Source: Caldilineaceae bacterium (GTDB taxonomy: Bacteria; Chloroflexota; Anaerolineae; Caldilineales; Caldilineaceae). Taken from it: DNA of 64,000 nt. Position numbers and translations under genes: made by a program. The stretch lies in assembly GCA_026645575.1 (NCBI GenBank), contig JAPKMW010000041.1, forward strand, positions 1 through 64,000, given 5' to 3'. The notes beneath the pieces were generated by a model that had not been told where the DNA came from, did no database searches, and saw nothing but the letters and a program-made list of their open reading frames with translations. Shown here one piece after another: positions 33,750-42,803 of the stretch. Position 1 is the stretch's first letter, and each line of letters begins with the position of its first letter.

Positions 33750-36700
33750 CTATGGTCCGTCTGCGAACTCTGGGCAGGTGCGTTGATAGCTTCTGCTAAA
33801 AAAGTAGCGTTGCCATTCTGCTTGGGTAAAATTGCGGTTGGCGACGCGACAGGCGCGTTCGAGCCACGCGTCAACACGCAAATCGTGAACGACAACCGTG
33901 TCATCCTCGCTACCGGAAAAGAGGAGTTCGCCGTTGGGGTGGAAGAGTAAGGCCGAGATATAGGCATCATGATCACGGAAAGTTTTGCCAAAGGGCTGGC
34001 CGGTCGTTGTGTCGTAGAGGCCAAATTCATAACTGTTTTTGCCAATCGCCAGGTAGCGGCCATCTGGGCTAAAGGTCAAGACACGGATACGCTGACCACG
34101 CAAGCCAAAGTTGAGACGGGCGTCGGGTTTATCCAGATTGATGGTCATCACCGTACCATCGCCGGTGCCGACGGCGAGCACGGACGGCTGCCGTGGATGA
34201 AAGGTCAAGGCCGTCACGGCGCCCGATTGGCCTTTGAGGGCGGCGCCGTATGGCTGCCCGTCTTTGACTGACCACAGGCGAATCTCCCCACGACCACAGA
34301 TCATACTGCCGCGACTCTCGATCAGTGTCCCACAACCACCGGACGCCAACACGGCGCCATCCCGTCTGAAGGCCAGACTGTCAACCAAGCCGGGATGCGC
34401 CTGCCAACGGCTTGCGGGCTCGCTACTCTGGATCTGCCAGAGGGAAAGGTTGCCGCTCTCTTCGCCCACCGCCAGGAGATTGCTATCTGGACTGAAAAGC
34501 AGGGAACGCACCGGCGTCGTGAGGGGCAGTGTCTTATTGAGTGGTTGACCAGTAGCCACATCCCACAGCGTCACGGGTTTGGTGACATCCGCCGTTGCAG
34601 CGATAGCGCCATCGGGACTGATGACGCCTATACCAATGGATGTGATACCATTTAAGGCCACCATTTCATTGCGCGGTTGCCGTTTTGCGACATCCCAGGT
34701 GCTGATTTTGGCATCGGCGCTCAGGGTCAATAGTGTTTTTTGATCCGGCAGCAACCGAATTGTCCGAATATTATCGGCGTGGCGGATGACAGATTGGCTT
34801 TCATCCCGTTGCCACAATGTAACTAGCCAATCTAGGCCGCCGGTGGCAATGGTTTTACCATCAGGACTAAAAGCCAGGCGAAAGAGACCGGTTGTGCCGG
34901 CGGCCAAGCCTAGACTGAGCGGCGACAAAGTGGGTTGGCCGTTGATGCGTGTGGGATTCACCCGCCAGACTCTAACGACGCCACTCTCGCTGCTGCTGGC
35001 GAGCAAGGTAGGATCGACTGGGCTAAAGCCAATGCCCCAAATCGTCCTTGTATGATTAAAATCGCCAGAACTTTTGGCGATCTCGGCAGGACGCGCACGG
35101 TTTTGTTGCCAGGGCCGCATATCCCAAATTTTGAGGGGCGGCGAGTTCCCCGCATTGCCCGTTGCCAGCAGGGGCTGATCGACAGAACTGTTGAAGGCCA
35201 CACTGGTGACAACTTGACCATCTTGTGGCGTAATAGTTACTGTGTGCGTCACCATGCCAGCGGGCGGCGCGCCGATGTCCCACAGTTGCACTGTCCGGTC
35301 CCGGCTGGCCGATGCCACGGTGCGATTATCCGGGGCAATCGCCACATCCCACACCCAATCCTGATGACTAACCGAGCGAGTAATCTCCCAGTGCGTCGCC
35401 AGATCCCAAACAATGACCCGCTTATCGGCGCCGCCGGAAACAAGCAGTTTGTCATCTGCGCTAAAGGCAAGACTATGGACATTGTAGGCATGGCCGCGCA
35501 ACGGCTGACCCACAGGCAGCCAGCGGGTTGTATCGCGCAGCCAGATCGCCCCATCGCCATCGCCGGCCGCCAGCAGTTTGCCATCATGGCTAAAGGCCAC
35601 GGTATAGATACTAGCCGCAGAGGTTGAATTGGTGATTGTTTTGATTGGGCGCCGAGTGGTCAAGTCCCAGATCACAATTTTGCCATCATCGCTACCGGAG
35701 GCGAGCAATGGCGTGGTTGGGTGAAATGTTACATCCCAGACCCGGTCGCTATGGCTGCGTAAGAAGGCCAGCACATTATCAGCGCAACATTGCTGTGCCG
35801 CTAATAGAGCGGAACGTGCATCGCCTACTTCACTTTGCTGCCGCTGATATGCTTCGCGCGCAAGTAAGAAAGCAGTGTCCGCTTCCGTAACAGCAAGGTG
35901 ACTGGCTTGTGCGGCTAGTTGTCGCACAGACGCATTGCGCGATTGATTGAGGGCAATAAAGGCCAGACCCACTGCCAGGACTGCCAATACCACCATACCG
36001 GCCAATAACCAGCGCAGCCGCTGATTATGGCGCGTTTCAATCAGGATGCGCTCTTCGGCCTGAGCGCGTGCCGCCTGTTCCTCGGCGAGTCTTTCCTCTT
36101 CTTCCTGAGCCTTCTGGTAGCGCGCTTGCCAATCGAGTAGTGGTTGCCCCAGCACATCATGGAAGATTTCGTATTGAACTGCCCCTGTGGGTGACTGAAT
36201 GCCTCGGACCAAGCGACGATCTTGCAATTGTTGAATCACTTGTTCAACTTCGTTGCGTTCGCCTTCAGCGTAATAGGCCAGCTCATCCAGAGATAAAGCG
36301 ATTTTGGCACCTGAGGGCGTCACCAGCCGATCAAAGAAGCGTGCAGCCAGCGTGCGTTCCGCTGGTTCCAAGGCATTCAGGGTGTCGCCTAGGTAATTGC
36401 GGACAATGGTCGCTGCCCCGCCCAACCCCTCAAGAGTGCTTTGGCGCAGTTGGGTCGAGCTTTGGCTGCATTCCTCTTCCCAAAGGCGGGTTAAGACCAG
36501 TTGCAGATAGGGGGCCTCAATCTGTTCGCCGTCAACGTTGCGGCCACCGACGCCTTGGCGGCTTAACGCTACCTGGCCGCTCCCCACCTGGTTTAGCACA
36601 GCATCAACCAGGCCAGGTTCAATCATTATCCGCGTACCATGCTCCTGGTTGTATTGCTCCAACGGCCTGACCACCGCCTCTTTGCCGGCGCTACGACCTA

Positions 36701-37358
36701 AATGGCCGATGCTGAGACGGTTGTCGAGCAGAAAGGGAATCTGCCCTTTAAAGCGATCCAGACGCGCCAAAGCATCCTCGCGCAGGCTCAGGAGAAAGTT
36801 AACGCGCAGGTCGAGGCTGTTCATCGCCTGCACCAGTTCATAGGCAAAATCACCAGCGTCATCAGTAGGAGGATGGTAGAGGAAATATTCTTCAAATTGA
36901 TCAAAGATCAGCAGTAGATCACTCTGAGTACGGTTGCTCCAGGTTGTAAGGAAGGCAGTCAATGGCAGCGGTCGTGTCGAGTCGCCAGGCGCCCTTGGCC
37001 AATCCGCTGTGGGTAAGCCACAATCGATGATCGCCGTTTCAATGGCCTGCGCCAGTCCGGTCAGCGGATCGGTTTGCCAGCGATTGAAATAAACCGGGAT
37101 AAAGTCGGCACGACCATAACGGCGCACACTTGTGTATGTCTGTTGTTGCAACTGATGAAGCACACCAGCCCGTAGCACCGAACTTTTGCCCACCCCACTA
37201 GGGCCATAAAAGAGCGTCAGGCGCGCAACTTCCAGACTCGCCATAATCGTCGCAACTTCATGCGTGCGCCCAAAGAAATAGGCCGCATCCGCTTCAGTAT
37301 AGGGCGTTAATCCCCGATAGGGCGAGTTCATCCCCTGCTGTGTTGTCCCGTTACCCAT
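33750..37358 (-). CDS. nSTAND NTPase with membrane helix and about 14 WD40 repeats
   Basis: 1202 residues. The N-terminal SPYRGLTPYTEADAAYFFGR is the usual nSTAND1 opening; Walker A GPSGVGKSS (52-60), Walker B LLLIFDQFEE (148-157), then a winged-helix region (about 340-410). A Glu/Ala-rich coiled coil (411-445) leads to one membrane helix (448-470). From about 535 onward there are roughly 14 WD40 repeats (VIWDL, IVWDL, QLWDI, KIWDM, TLWDV and others), enough for two seven-bladed propellers. STAND proteins act as ATP-driven switches in stress and conflict responses, with the propeller as sensor. It lies 33 bases after the CHAT gene, so they form an operon; the CHAT protein is the likely effector. 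Confidence 0.9.
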   Translation of the reverse strand: MGNGTTQQGMNSPYRGLTPYTEADAAYFFGRTHEVATIMASLEVARLTLFYGPSGVGKSSVLRAGVLHQLQQQTYTSVRRYGRADFIPVYFNRWQTDPLTGLAQAIETAIIDCGLPTADWPRAPGDSTRPLPLTAFLTTWSNRTQSDLLLIFDQFEEYFLYHPPTDDAGDFAYELVQAMNSLDLRVNFLLSLREDALARLDRFKGQIPFLLDNRLSIGHLGRSAGKEAVVRPLEQYNQEHGTRIMIEPGLVDAVLNQVGSGQVALSRQGVGGRNVDGEQIEAPYLQLVLTRLWEEECSQSSTQLRQSTLEGLGGAATIVRNYLGDTLNALEPAERTLAARFFDRLVTPSGAKIALSLDELAYYAEGERNEVEQVIQQLQDRRLVRGIQSPTGAVQYEIFHDVLGQPLLDWQARYQKAQEEEERLAEEQAARAQAEERILIETRHNQRLRWLLAGMVVLAVLAVGLAFIALNQSRNASVRQLAAQASHLAVTEADTAFLLAREAYQRQQSEVGDARSALLAAQQCCADNVLAFLRSHSDRVWDVTFHPTTPLLASGSDDGKIVIWDLTTRRPIKTITNSTSAASIYTVAFSHDGKLLAAGDGDGAIWLRDTTRWLPVGQPLRGHAYNVHSLAFSADDKLLVSGGADKRVIVWDLATHWEITRSVSHQDWVWDVAIAPDNRTVASASRDRTVQLWDIGAPPAGMVTHTVTITPQDGQVVTSVAFNSSVDQPLLATGNAGNSPPLKIWDMRPWQQNRARPAEIAKSSGDFNHTRTIWGIGFSPVDPTLLASSSESGVVRVWRVNPTRINGQPTLSPLSLGLAAGTTGLFRLAFSPDGKTIATGGLDWLVTLWQRDESQSVIRHADNIRTIRLLPDQKTLLTLSADAKISTWDVAKRQPRNEMVALNGITSIGIGVISPDGAIAATADVTKPVTLWDVATGQPLNKTLPLTTPVRSLLFSPDSNLLAVGEESGNLSLWQIQSSEPASRWQAHPGLVDSLAFRRDGAVLASGGCGTLIESRGSMICGRGEIRLWSVKDGQPYGAALKGQSGAVTALTFHPRQPSVLAVGTGDGTVMTINLDKPDARLNFGLRGQRIRVLTFSPDGRYLAIGKNSYEFGLYDTTTGQPFGKTFRDHDAYISALLFHPNGELLFSGSEDDTVVVHDLRVDAWLERACRVANRNFTQAEWQRYFFSRSYQRTCPEFADGP

Positions 37359-37391
37359 TATCGATTGACCATTACTTATGGCTATTGATGA

Positions 37392-39713
37392 TTAAAGCGT
37401 CTCCAACCAAGCATTGACATAGGCCACCACCCCTTCGGGCGCCGCCACCAAGGGGGTGATGTCCTGGCTGAGCCAGAATTCTCGTTCAATGGGCGACAAG
37501 GCAGCCACAATCGCCCAACTTTTGTCATGAAGGCGGCGCTTCTGAAAGCGCACGCGCTGCCAGATCAGGCGCAGATGCCACGGCTGTAAGCTATAGCCAA
37601 AGAAGGCAAAGCTACGCCGGTTGATCTGACGCAACAGCCGGGTGGGCAAGAGCGTCCCAATCTCTTGAGCTGGTAGATAATCCAAAAATTGATCTTCCGT
37701 AATCAGAACGCTACCTGGTTCATCGGTAGGGCGGAGGCCACATAATTTGATAATGATGGGGTGTTCGTCGGTAGTATGCGCATCAAAGGTCAGCGGATCG
37801 ATGACTTCCGCCGACGAGCCGATGGGTGGGATATGGATAAAGCGCGCCGGATGATCAACTCCTTCTTCGATAAAGCGATGACGATAGGCAAAGAGGTGAT
37901 AGGGCTGCCCCACGTCGGCGAAGGCGCGCTCCAGCAGATCATCGAGTGCGGTTGTAAAGATCACGAAGCGTTGGTCAGCATCGCGCAGAAAGCCTTTGCG
38001 ATATAAACGACTAGGCAACTGGGCCAGCAGATGATGAAGAATGGTGGGCGGTCCAGGTTGCGTATAAAATTCGGCCAAGCGACGATAGAGCGCCGACTGA
38101 CCTTCCAACAGCAAGGTGTATTGCGCCACTTGCAGCAAGGGGGTTGTAGAGGTGACTTGCGGCTCTAAAGGTTCAGCCAAGAGGGCTGCCATCTCCTCGG
38201 CGCTGGGCGACGATTCGCCAGGTGTCCAGCTATCTGTCGTTAACCGTCCCAAGCGACTCGCATCCCAGCCCAGAAAAGGCACGAGCCGCCCTTCTGTCAA
38301 CGCATTCAGCAGCGGTTTGTACTCCTGTACTTGTTTCTCGTAATCGAGCGGCAGGACAGTCTCGGTGGCATCCAGTTTTTGCTTACTCTCTACCAGGAGT
38401 TGCCAAGTGTTGCGAAAGTTGGGTTGTAGGCGGCGGATCAGTTCCAATGTACGATAGGCTTCGCGCCACTGCTGGTTGTGGTAATACGCTTCTGCCACTG
38501 GGTATAAGCGCGCTGCCTCGATTGCGTCATCGAAATCTTCTTGCAACCGTCGCGCTCCTGCATGAGTTGGCTGTAGTTGCAAGATTTGTGCAACCAGCCG
38601 CAGCAAAAGATTGTTCTGTTCAGGTACATGCCGAATCTTCTCTACGCGTTGCCAGAGCCGTTCCGCTTTTTGGCTATTGTCCAGCACGGGAATGGCAAAG
38701 GGTTCGCTGCCCTGAAAGTAGAGCGCCGGCACGCCCCACGCTGTCGAGTGTTCGGCGATGCGTTTGCGCCCCTCGCCGACGGCGGCTTCCAGGGGGTAGC
38801 CATCGGCCAGGGCGCGGTAGAACTCCTGGGAGAAGGCCAGGGCGTCGCTGTCGAGGATCGGCGCTTGCATGGCGATCACTGCGGGTACGCCCTGCTGAAT
38901 CAACTTTTGCGCTACCCCGGCAAAGGCGGAGCGCTGGCCCGATGTCGCGCCTTGACAGGCATTGAGCAACGCCAGCCGCAACGATTCACAACTGGTCAAC
39001 AAGGTAGCGAGTTGTTCAGCCGAACAGCGAACAGCCTTACCGTCCGTCTGCTGGAAATAGAGGACGCCTTGCTGTGCGGTATCAATAAAGCGACCATGAC
39101 CAACAAAGTGAAAAATATGGGGTTGGTGTTGCCGCAATGCACCCTGAAGGGCTTCATAGGTTGGCTCAATGGGGATCAAGTTAACGGCGGCAGTCGCCGT
39201 AGCATTTGTCAGGTTGGCCCATTCGGCAGCGCTGTCCAGGCGGGGCAGATCGCTGGGGTCGCTGATCATAACCAGTACCCGTAACAGACTATCAACCGGC
39301 ACCGGCTTACGACCGGGGACAGCTAAACTGCGCACCAGCGATCGATCTGGATGCAGCACCAATGGCCGCTCCTCTTTGCTGTCGTACAAATATTCCCACG
39401 GAATCCGCAACAACTCCGGCACATGGCTCATGATGCGGAAGCGCGTTTGGCGTCCGGACGCGGTGGCTTGGGCATAGAGCCGGATGAGAGCGCCGCCCCA
39501 TAGTTCGTCAAAGAGTGCACCACCGGCGCTTTTCCAAAGGGCGGCATCCGGTGGTTGTCCCAGGTCCAGCGCAACGTTCAACCCGATGATGGCATCCTCC
39601 ACGGCGGATAAGCGGAAAGCGCCGAATTGGGGTTCGTTGTTATAGCGGATCGTGACATTCTCACCGGCCGTTGGTTCGGCGGCCGTGAGCGTAATTTCGA
39701 GATCTTCAAACAT
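37392..39713 (-). CDS. CHAT protease fused to a degenerate SIR2-like domain
   Basis: 773 residues. The N-terminal part (about 40-340) is a CHAT caspase-like domain with catalytic His206 in HFVGHGRF and Cys253 in LLNACQGA. A helical, TPR-like linker spans about 350-450. The C-terminal part (470-773) follows the SIR2_2 pattern: VPFLGWDAS (478-486), FTTALDDLLERA, PIIIKLCG, LITEDQFLDYL and FFGYSLQPWHLR. The usual catalytic Asn in TTN is Ala589, and the usual His in KLHG is Cys658, so NADase activity is unlikely. Paired with the STAND-WD40 gene, this looks like a protease effector of a conflict or cell-death system. Substrate unknown. Confidence 0.9.
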   Translation of the reverse strand: MFEDLEITLTAAEPTAGENVTIRYNNEPQFGAFRLSAVEDAIIGLNVALDLGQPPDAALWKSAGGALFDELWGGALIRLYAQATASGRQTRFRIMSHVPELLRIPWEYLYDSKEERPLVLHPDRSLVRSLAVPGRKPVPVDSLLRVLVMISDPSDLPRLDSAAEWANLTNATATAAVNLIPIEPTYEALQGALRQHQPHIFHFVGHGRFIDTAQQGVLYFQQTDGKAVRCSAEQLATLLTSCESLRLALLNACQGATSGQRSAFAGVAQKLIQQGVPAVIAMQAPILDSDALAFSQEFYRALADGYPLEAAVGEGRKRIAEHSTAWGVPALYFQGSEPFAIPVLDNSQKAERLWQRVEKIRHVPEQNNLLLRLVAQILQLQPTHAGARRLQEDFDDAIEAARLYPVAEAYYHNQQWREAYRTLELIRRLQPNFRNTWQLLVESKQKLDATETVLPLDYEKQVQEYKPLLNALTEGRLVPFLGWDASRLGRLTTDSWTPGESSPSAEEMAALLAEPLEPQVTSTTPLLQVAQYTLLLEGQSALYRRLAEFYTQPGPPTILHHLLAQLPSRLYRKGFLRDADQRFVIFTTALDDLLERAFADVGQPYHLFAYRHRFIEEGVDHPARFIHIPPIGSSAEVIDPLTFDAHTTDEHPIIIKLCGLRPTDEPGSVLITEDQFLDYLPAQEIGTLLPTRLLRQINRRSFAFFGYSLQPWHLRLIWQRVRFQKRRLHDKSWAIVAALSPIEREFWLSQDITPLVAAPEGVVAYVNAWLETL

Positions 39714-39854
39714 AGGGGATTGTCTCTGTTGGTTGGAAATGGCTTGGTCGAGCTTACGGTATACGGCGCTTGTGATTGACGATGACGGTTGCTACTAACC
39801 TCACTGTAAGCTTGGGTCGATCATACTTGATTTAGTGGGAAAATGCAACTTACG

Positions 39855-40030
39855 AGTGGCGGGTGGTCAGGGCAATCGCGAACTCACACTGCTCTCAGCG
39901 AGTCCGTGACTCGCAACCCCATTGCGAGTCACGGACTCGCTAGGAGCTACACCGGTACGCTTCAAGTACGCGATTGCCCTGGGCGGGTGGTGGGTGGCGA
40001 GTGGCGAATTACCCGCCACCCGCCACTCAC
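39855..40030. repeat. Nested inverted repeats upstream of the CHAT gene
   Basis: A GCGAGTC-CGT-GACTCGC hairpin (39891-39916 with 39922-39947, same family as 7302-7406) is nested inside a second pair with core CAGGGCAATCGCG, and further GTGGCGGGT/ACCCGCCAC segments pair on the right side. It lies between the small coiled-coil gene and CHAT. The rest of 39714-40031 shows no gene. Confidence 0.75.
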
Positions 40031-40031
40031 C

Positions 40032-40196
40032 CTAGGTCTTCCGCTCCTGTTGCAACGCCCGCACGGCCTTTTGGAGCGCCTGCACTTCCTCTGTCAGCCG
40101 TTCCAGATGTTGCAGGAGATGACCAAGCATCTGCTGTTCGGTCAATTCCTCCTGCTGCCACAGTTGCCGCACTTTGTCCAACGCATAGGTTGCCAT
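40032..40196 (-). CDS. Short coiled-coil protein upstream of CHAT
   Basis: 54 residues, ATG 40196 behind AAAGGG. MATYALDKVRQLWQQEELTE is followed by heptad-like QQMLGHLLQHLERLTEEVQ and ends LQQERKT. It is Gln/Glu/Leu-rich and entirely helical. It is transcribed toward the CHAT-SIR2 gene but separated by a nested hairpin repeat. A role in the CHAT/STAND module is possible but rests on position only. Confidence 0.6.
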   Translation of the reverse strand: MATYALDKVRQLWQQEELTEQQMLGHLLQHLERLTEEVQALQKAVRALQQERKT

Positions 40197-40988
40197 AGGA
40201 TTGCTGCCCTTTCTGCCGATGAGTCAACGCGCCTGTGCGCACGATGGGCAATAAAAAAAGCGACCGCCGTTTCAAGATGGCTGCCGCTCTTTGTCCCATC
40301 AGCAAAATGAGGTAAAATGATGCACAGCCAGCCAGACTCGTGACAGTTTGGATGGTCAGCCACCTTGCAGGGTCGTGTGTGGACCCGGGGGTGGCGCTTT
40401 TTTATTGTTGGCAGAAGCATACACGATAAGCGGTATTTTGGCAAGTGCGATTTATTGGTGATTGGGTGATTGTTTTGTCGCCGGCTTCACGATCCAAGCT
40501 GGTGGCGTGAGAAGACGCATGATTCCTATCGAACCCACCGGTGTCGCATTCACCGGTGTCTGTGACCTGCAAACCGAGAAATGCACAGCGCTTACAAGGC
40601 GCTCTTAACGGCGGTTTGGTCACCGCCAGGGCGAACGCAAGTGAATGTTTGTGGCGCTTGCCTGGAAGAAATGGTGCGACGCGATGAATGGTATGTGAAA
40701 GGAGCTAGGGTGGCGCGACAAACCGGGTAGAGCCGCCTTGAACTAAAGTTCAGGCTGACAGCTAAAGTTGGCTGAAGCCAACTGTCGATTTGCCACTAGT
40801 CAGCTTTAGCTGACTTGAGCTATTAGCCTGAACTTTAGTTCAAGGCGGCGTAAGCGTAAGCTTTCATTGCGCTCTCTTGACTATCCACCCATCCCCCCGT
40901 ACAATAAGACTACACAGGCTCCCCAACCGCCTGCTTCCCATTGTTCCCGTTTCCAGGCGAGTAAACCTATACCAACGGAGGTGTTTCG
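40197..40988. other. 792-bp gene-free region
   Basis: No gene was recognised. On the minus strand near 40246-40280 a GC-rich stem followed by a T-run looks like a terminator or attenuator upstream of the 54-residue gene. It also holds the long inverted repeat 40732-40849 and the acyl-CoA ligase ribosome binding site at the right end. Confidence 0.5.
40732..40849. repeat. 25-bp perfect inverted repeat with internal hairpins
   Basis: Arms 40732-40756 and 40825-40849 pair perfectly. The enclosed 68 bases contain smaller hairpins made of the same letters (TTGGCTGAAGCCAA, GTCAGCTTTAGCTGAC). The nested design resembles a miniature mobile or REP-like element. Confidence 0.85.
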
Positions 40989-42707
40989 ATGACCGCAACC
41001 AACCGCAGCTATGCCAGCGGTGCCAGCGACAAGCCGCTGCTTGGCGTCACCATTGGCGATCTCTTTGACCAGATTGTGGCGCGCTATCCAGAGAATGAAG
41101 CGCTGGTGTCACGCCACCAGGGGCTGCGCTATAGCTATCGCGCTCTAAAAACCGTGGTCGATCAATGTGCGCGGGCGTTGTTGGCCTTGGGCGTTGCCAA
41201 GGGGGAACGGGTGGGTATTTGGGCGCCCAACTGTGCCGAGTGGGCCATCACCCAGTTCGCCACCAGCAAGATCGGCGCCATTCTGGTCAACATCAACCCC
41301 AGCTATCGCGTCCATGAACTGCAATATGCCCTCAAGCAGTCGGGCTGCGCGTATTTGATCATCGCGCCCCAGTTTCGCACCTCCAACTACACAGCGATGA
41401 TTTATGAGTTGGCGCCGGAACTCCAAAACACCCAACCCTTGCCGACAGGGACTGGACTGTCAGCGGCGCAATTGCCGGATCTGCGGGCTGTCGTGCGGTT
41501 GGGATCCGAGCCATCCTCCGGCATGTTGACCTGGGGGGAACTGCTGGCCCTGGGCGACGGCGTCAGCGCCGAGCAATTGGCCGAACGACAGGCGCAGCAA
41601 CAATTTGACGACCCGATCAACATCCAATACACCAGCGGCACCACCGGCTACCCCAAAGGCGCGACCCTCAGCCACCACAACATCCTCAACAATGGCTATT
41701 TTGTGGCCGAAATCATGAATTTTACCGACCAGGATCGCCTGGTCATTCCCGTGCCGCTCTACCACTGTTTCGGCATGGTCATGGGCAATCTGGGCTGTAT
41801 GAGCCACGGCGCCACCATGATCTATCCCAATGACGGCTTTGACGCCAAGACTGTTCTGGATGCCGTGCAAGAGGAAAGGGCCACGGCGCTCTATGGCGTA
41901 CCAACCATGTTTATTGCCGAACTTAACCACCCCGATTTTGCCACCTACGATTTCAGCACCTTGCGCACCGGCGTCATGGCCGGCTCCCCCTGTCCCGTCG
42001 AGGTGATGAAGAAGGTGCAGTCATTGATGAACATGCGCGACGTAGAAATCTGCTATGGCATGACCGAAACCAGCCCCGTCAGCACCCAAACGCGCATTGG
42101 CACACCACTTGACAAACAAGTCAGCACCGTCGGCCAGGTGCATCCCCATGTGGAGATCAAGATCATCGACCCTGTCACCGGCGCGATTGTCCCCAACGGG
42201 ACGCCAGGCGAACTCTGCACCCGCGGCTATAGCGTTATGCTCGGCTATTGGAACAACGCCGATGCCACCGCCAAAGCCATCGACGCAGCGCGCTGGATGC
42301 ATACCGGCGACCTGGCCGTGATGGATGACGAAGGCTATGTCAATATTGTGGGGCGTATCAAAGATATGATCATCCGCGGCGGCGAAAATGTCTACCCGCG
42401 CGAAATCGAGGAATTCCTCTACACCCACCCGCAAATCCAGGATGTCCAGGTGGTGGGCGTGCCGGATGAGAAATATGGCGAAGAGATCATGGCCTGGGTC
42501 AGACTCAAACCGGGCGCAACCACCACGGGCGAAGAAGTGCGCGACTTCTGCCGCGGTCGCATCGCCCATTACAAAATCCCGCGCTACGTCAAGTTTGTCG
42601 AGGCTTTCCCGATGACGGTGACGGGAAAGATTCAGAAGTTCATCATGCGCGACCAAAGCATCCAGGAGTTAGGATTAGAGGCTGCGGCGGCGGTGAAGAC
42701 GGCGTGA
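40989..42707 (+). CDS. AMP-binding acyl-CoA ligase (FadD-like)
   Basis: 572-residue ANL superfamily enzyme that activates a fatty or other carboxylic acid with ATP and loads it on CoA. Motifs: P-loop [47 protein letters not shown] hinge and the C-terminal catalytic Lys in TGKIQKF. The start has a clear GGAGG. Chain-length preference cannot be told. It seems to be a single-gene unit. Confidence 0.93.
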   Translation: MTATNRSYASGASDKPLLGVTIGDLFDQIVARYPENEALVSRHQGLRYSYRALKTVVDQCARALLALGVAKGERVGIWAPNCAEWAITQFATSKIGAILVNINPSYRVHELQYALKQSGCAYLIIAPQFRTSNYTAMIYELAPELQNTQPLPTGTGLSAAQLPDLRAVVRLGSEPSSGMLTWGELLALGDGVSAEQLAERQAQQQFDDPINIQYTSGTTGYPKGATLSHHNILNNGYFVAEIMNFTDQDRLVIPVPLYHCFGMVMGNLGCMSHGATMIYPNDGFDAKTVLDAVQEERATALYGVPTMFIAELNHPDFATYDFSTLRTGVMAGSPCPVEVMKKVQSLMNMRDVEICYGMTETSPVSTQTRIGTPLDKQVSTVGQVHPHVEIKIIDPVTGAIVPNGTPGELCTRGYSVMLGYWNNADATAKAIDAARWMHTGDLAVMDDEGYVNIVGRIKDMIIRGGENVYPREIEEFLYTHPQIQDVQVVGVPDEKYGEEIMAWVRLKPGATTTGEEVRDFCRGRIAHYKIPRYVKFVEAFPMTVTGKIQKFIMRDQSIQELGLEAAAAVKTA

Positions 42708-42712
42708 ACAAA

Positions 42713-42794
42713 AACACAACAGCGGATTCAGGAAAGTAACGGATTTGCTTCGGTAAGAAAAAATCCGTTACTTTCCTGAATCCGCTGTTGTGTT
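42713..42794. repeat. 33-bp perfect inverted repeat between convergent genes
   Basis: Arms 42713-42745 and 42762-42794 pair perfectly around a 16-base loop. It begins six bases after the ligase stop and ends ten bases before the MFS stop, so it can serve as a two-way terminator. It belongs to the ACACRACAGCGGAT family (see 25685-25765). Confidence 0.9.
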
Positions 42795-42803
42795 CCCGCA
42801 CCC

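Noticed and set aside
36068..36670. 200-codon plus-strand frame in the STAND gene
   Set aside because: Arg/Pro-rich antisense shadow of the winged-helix and NTPase coding region.
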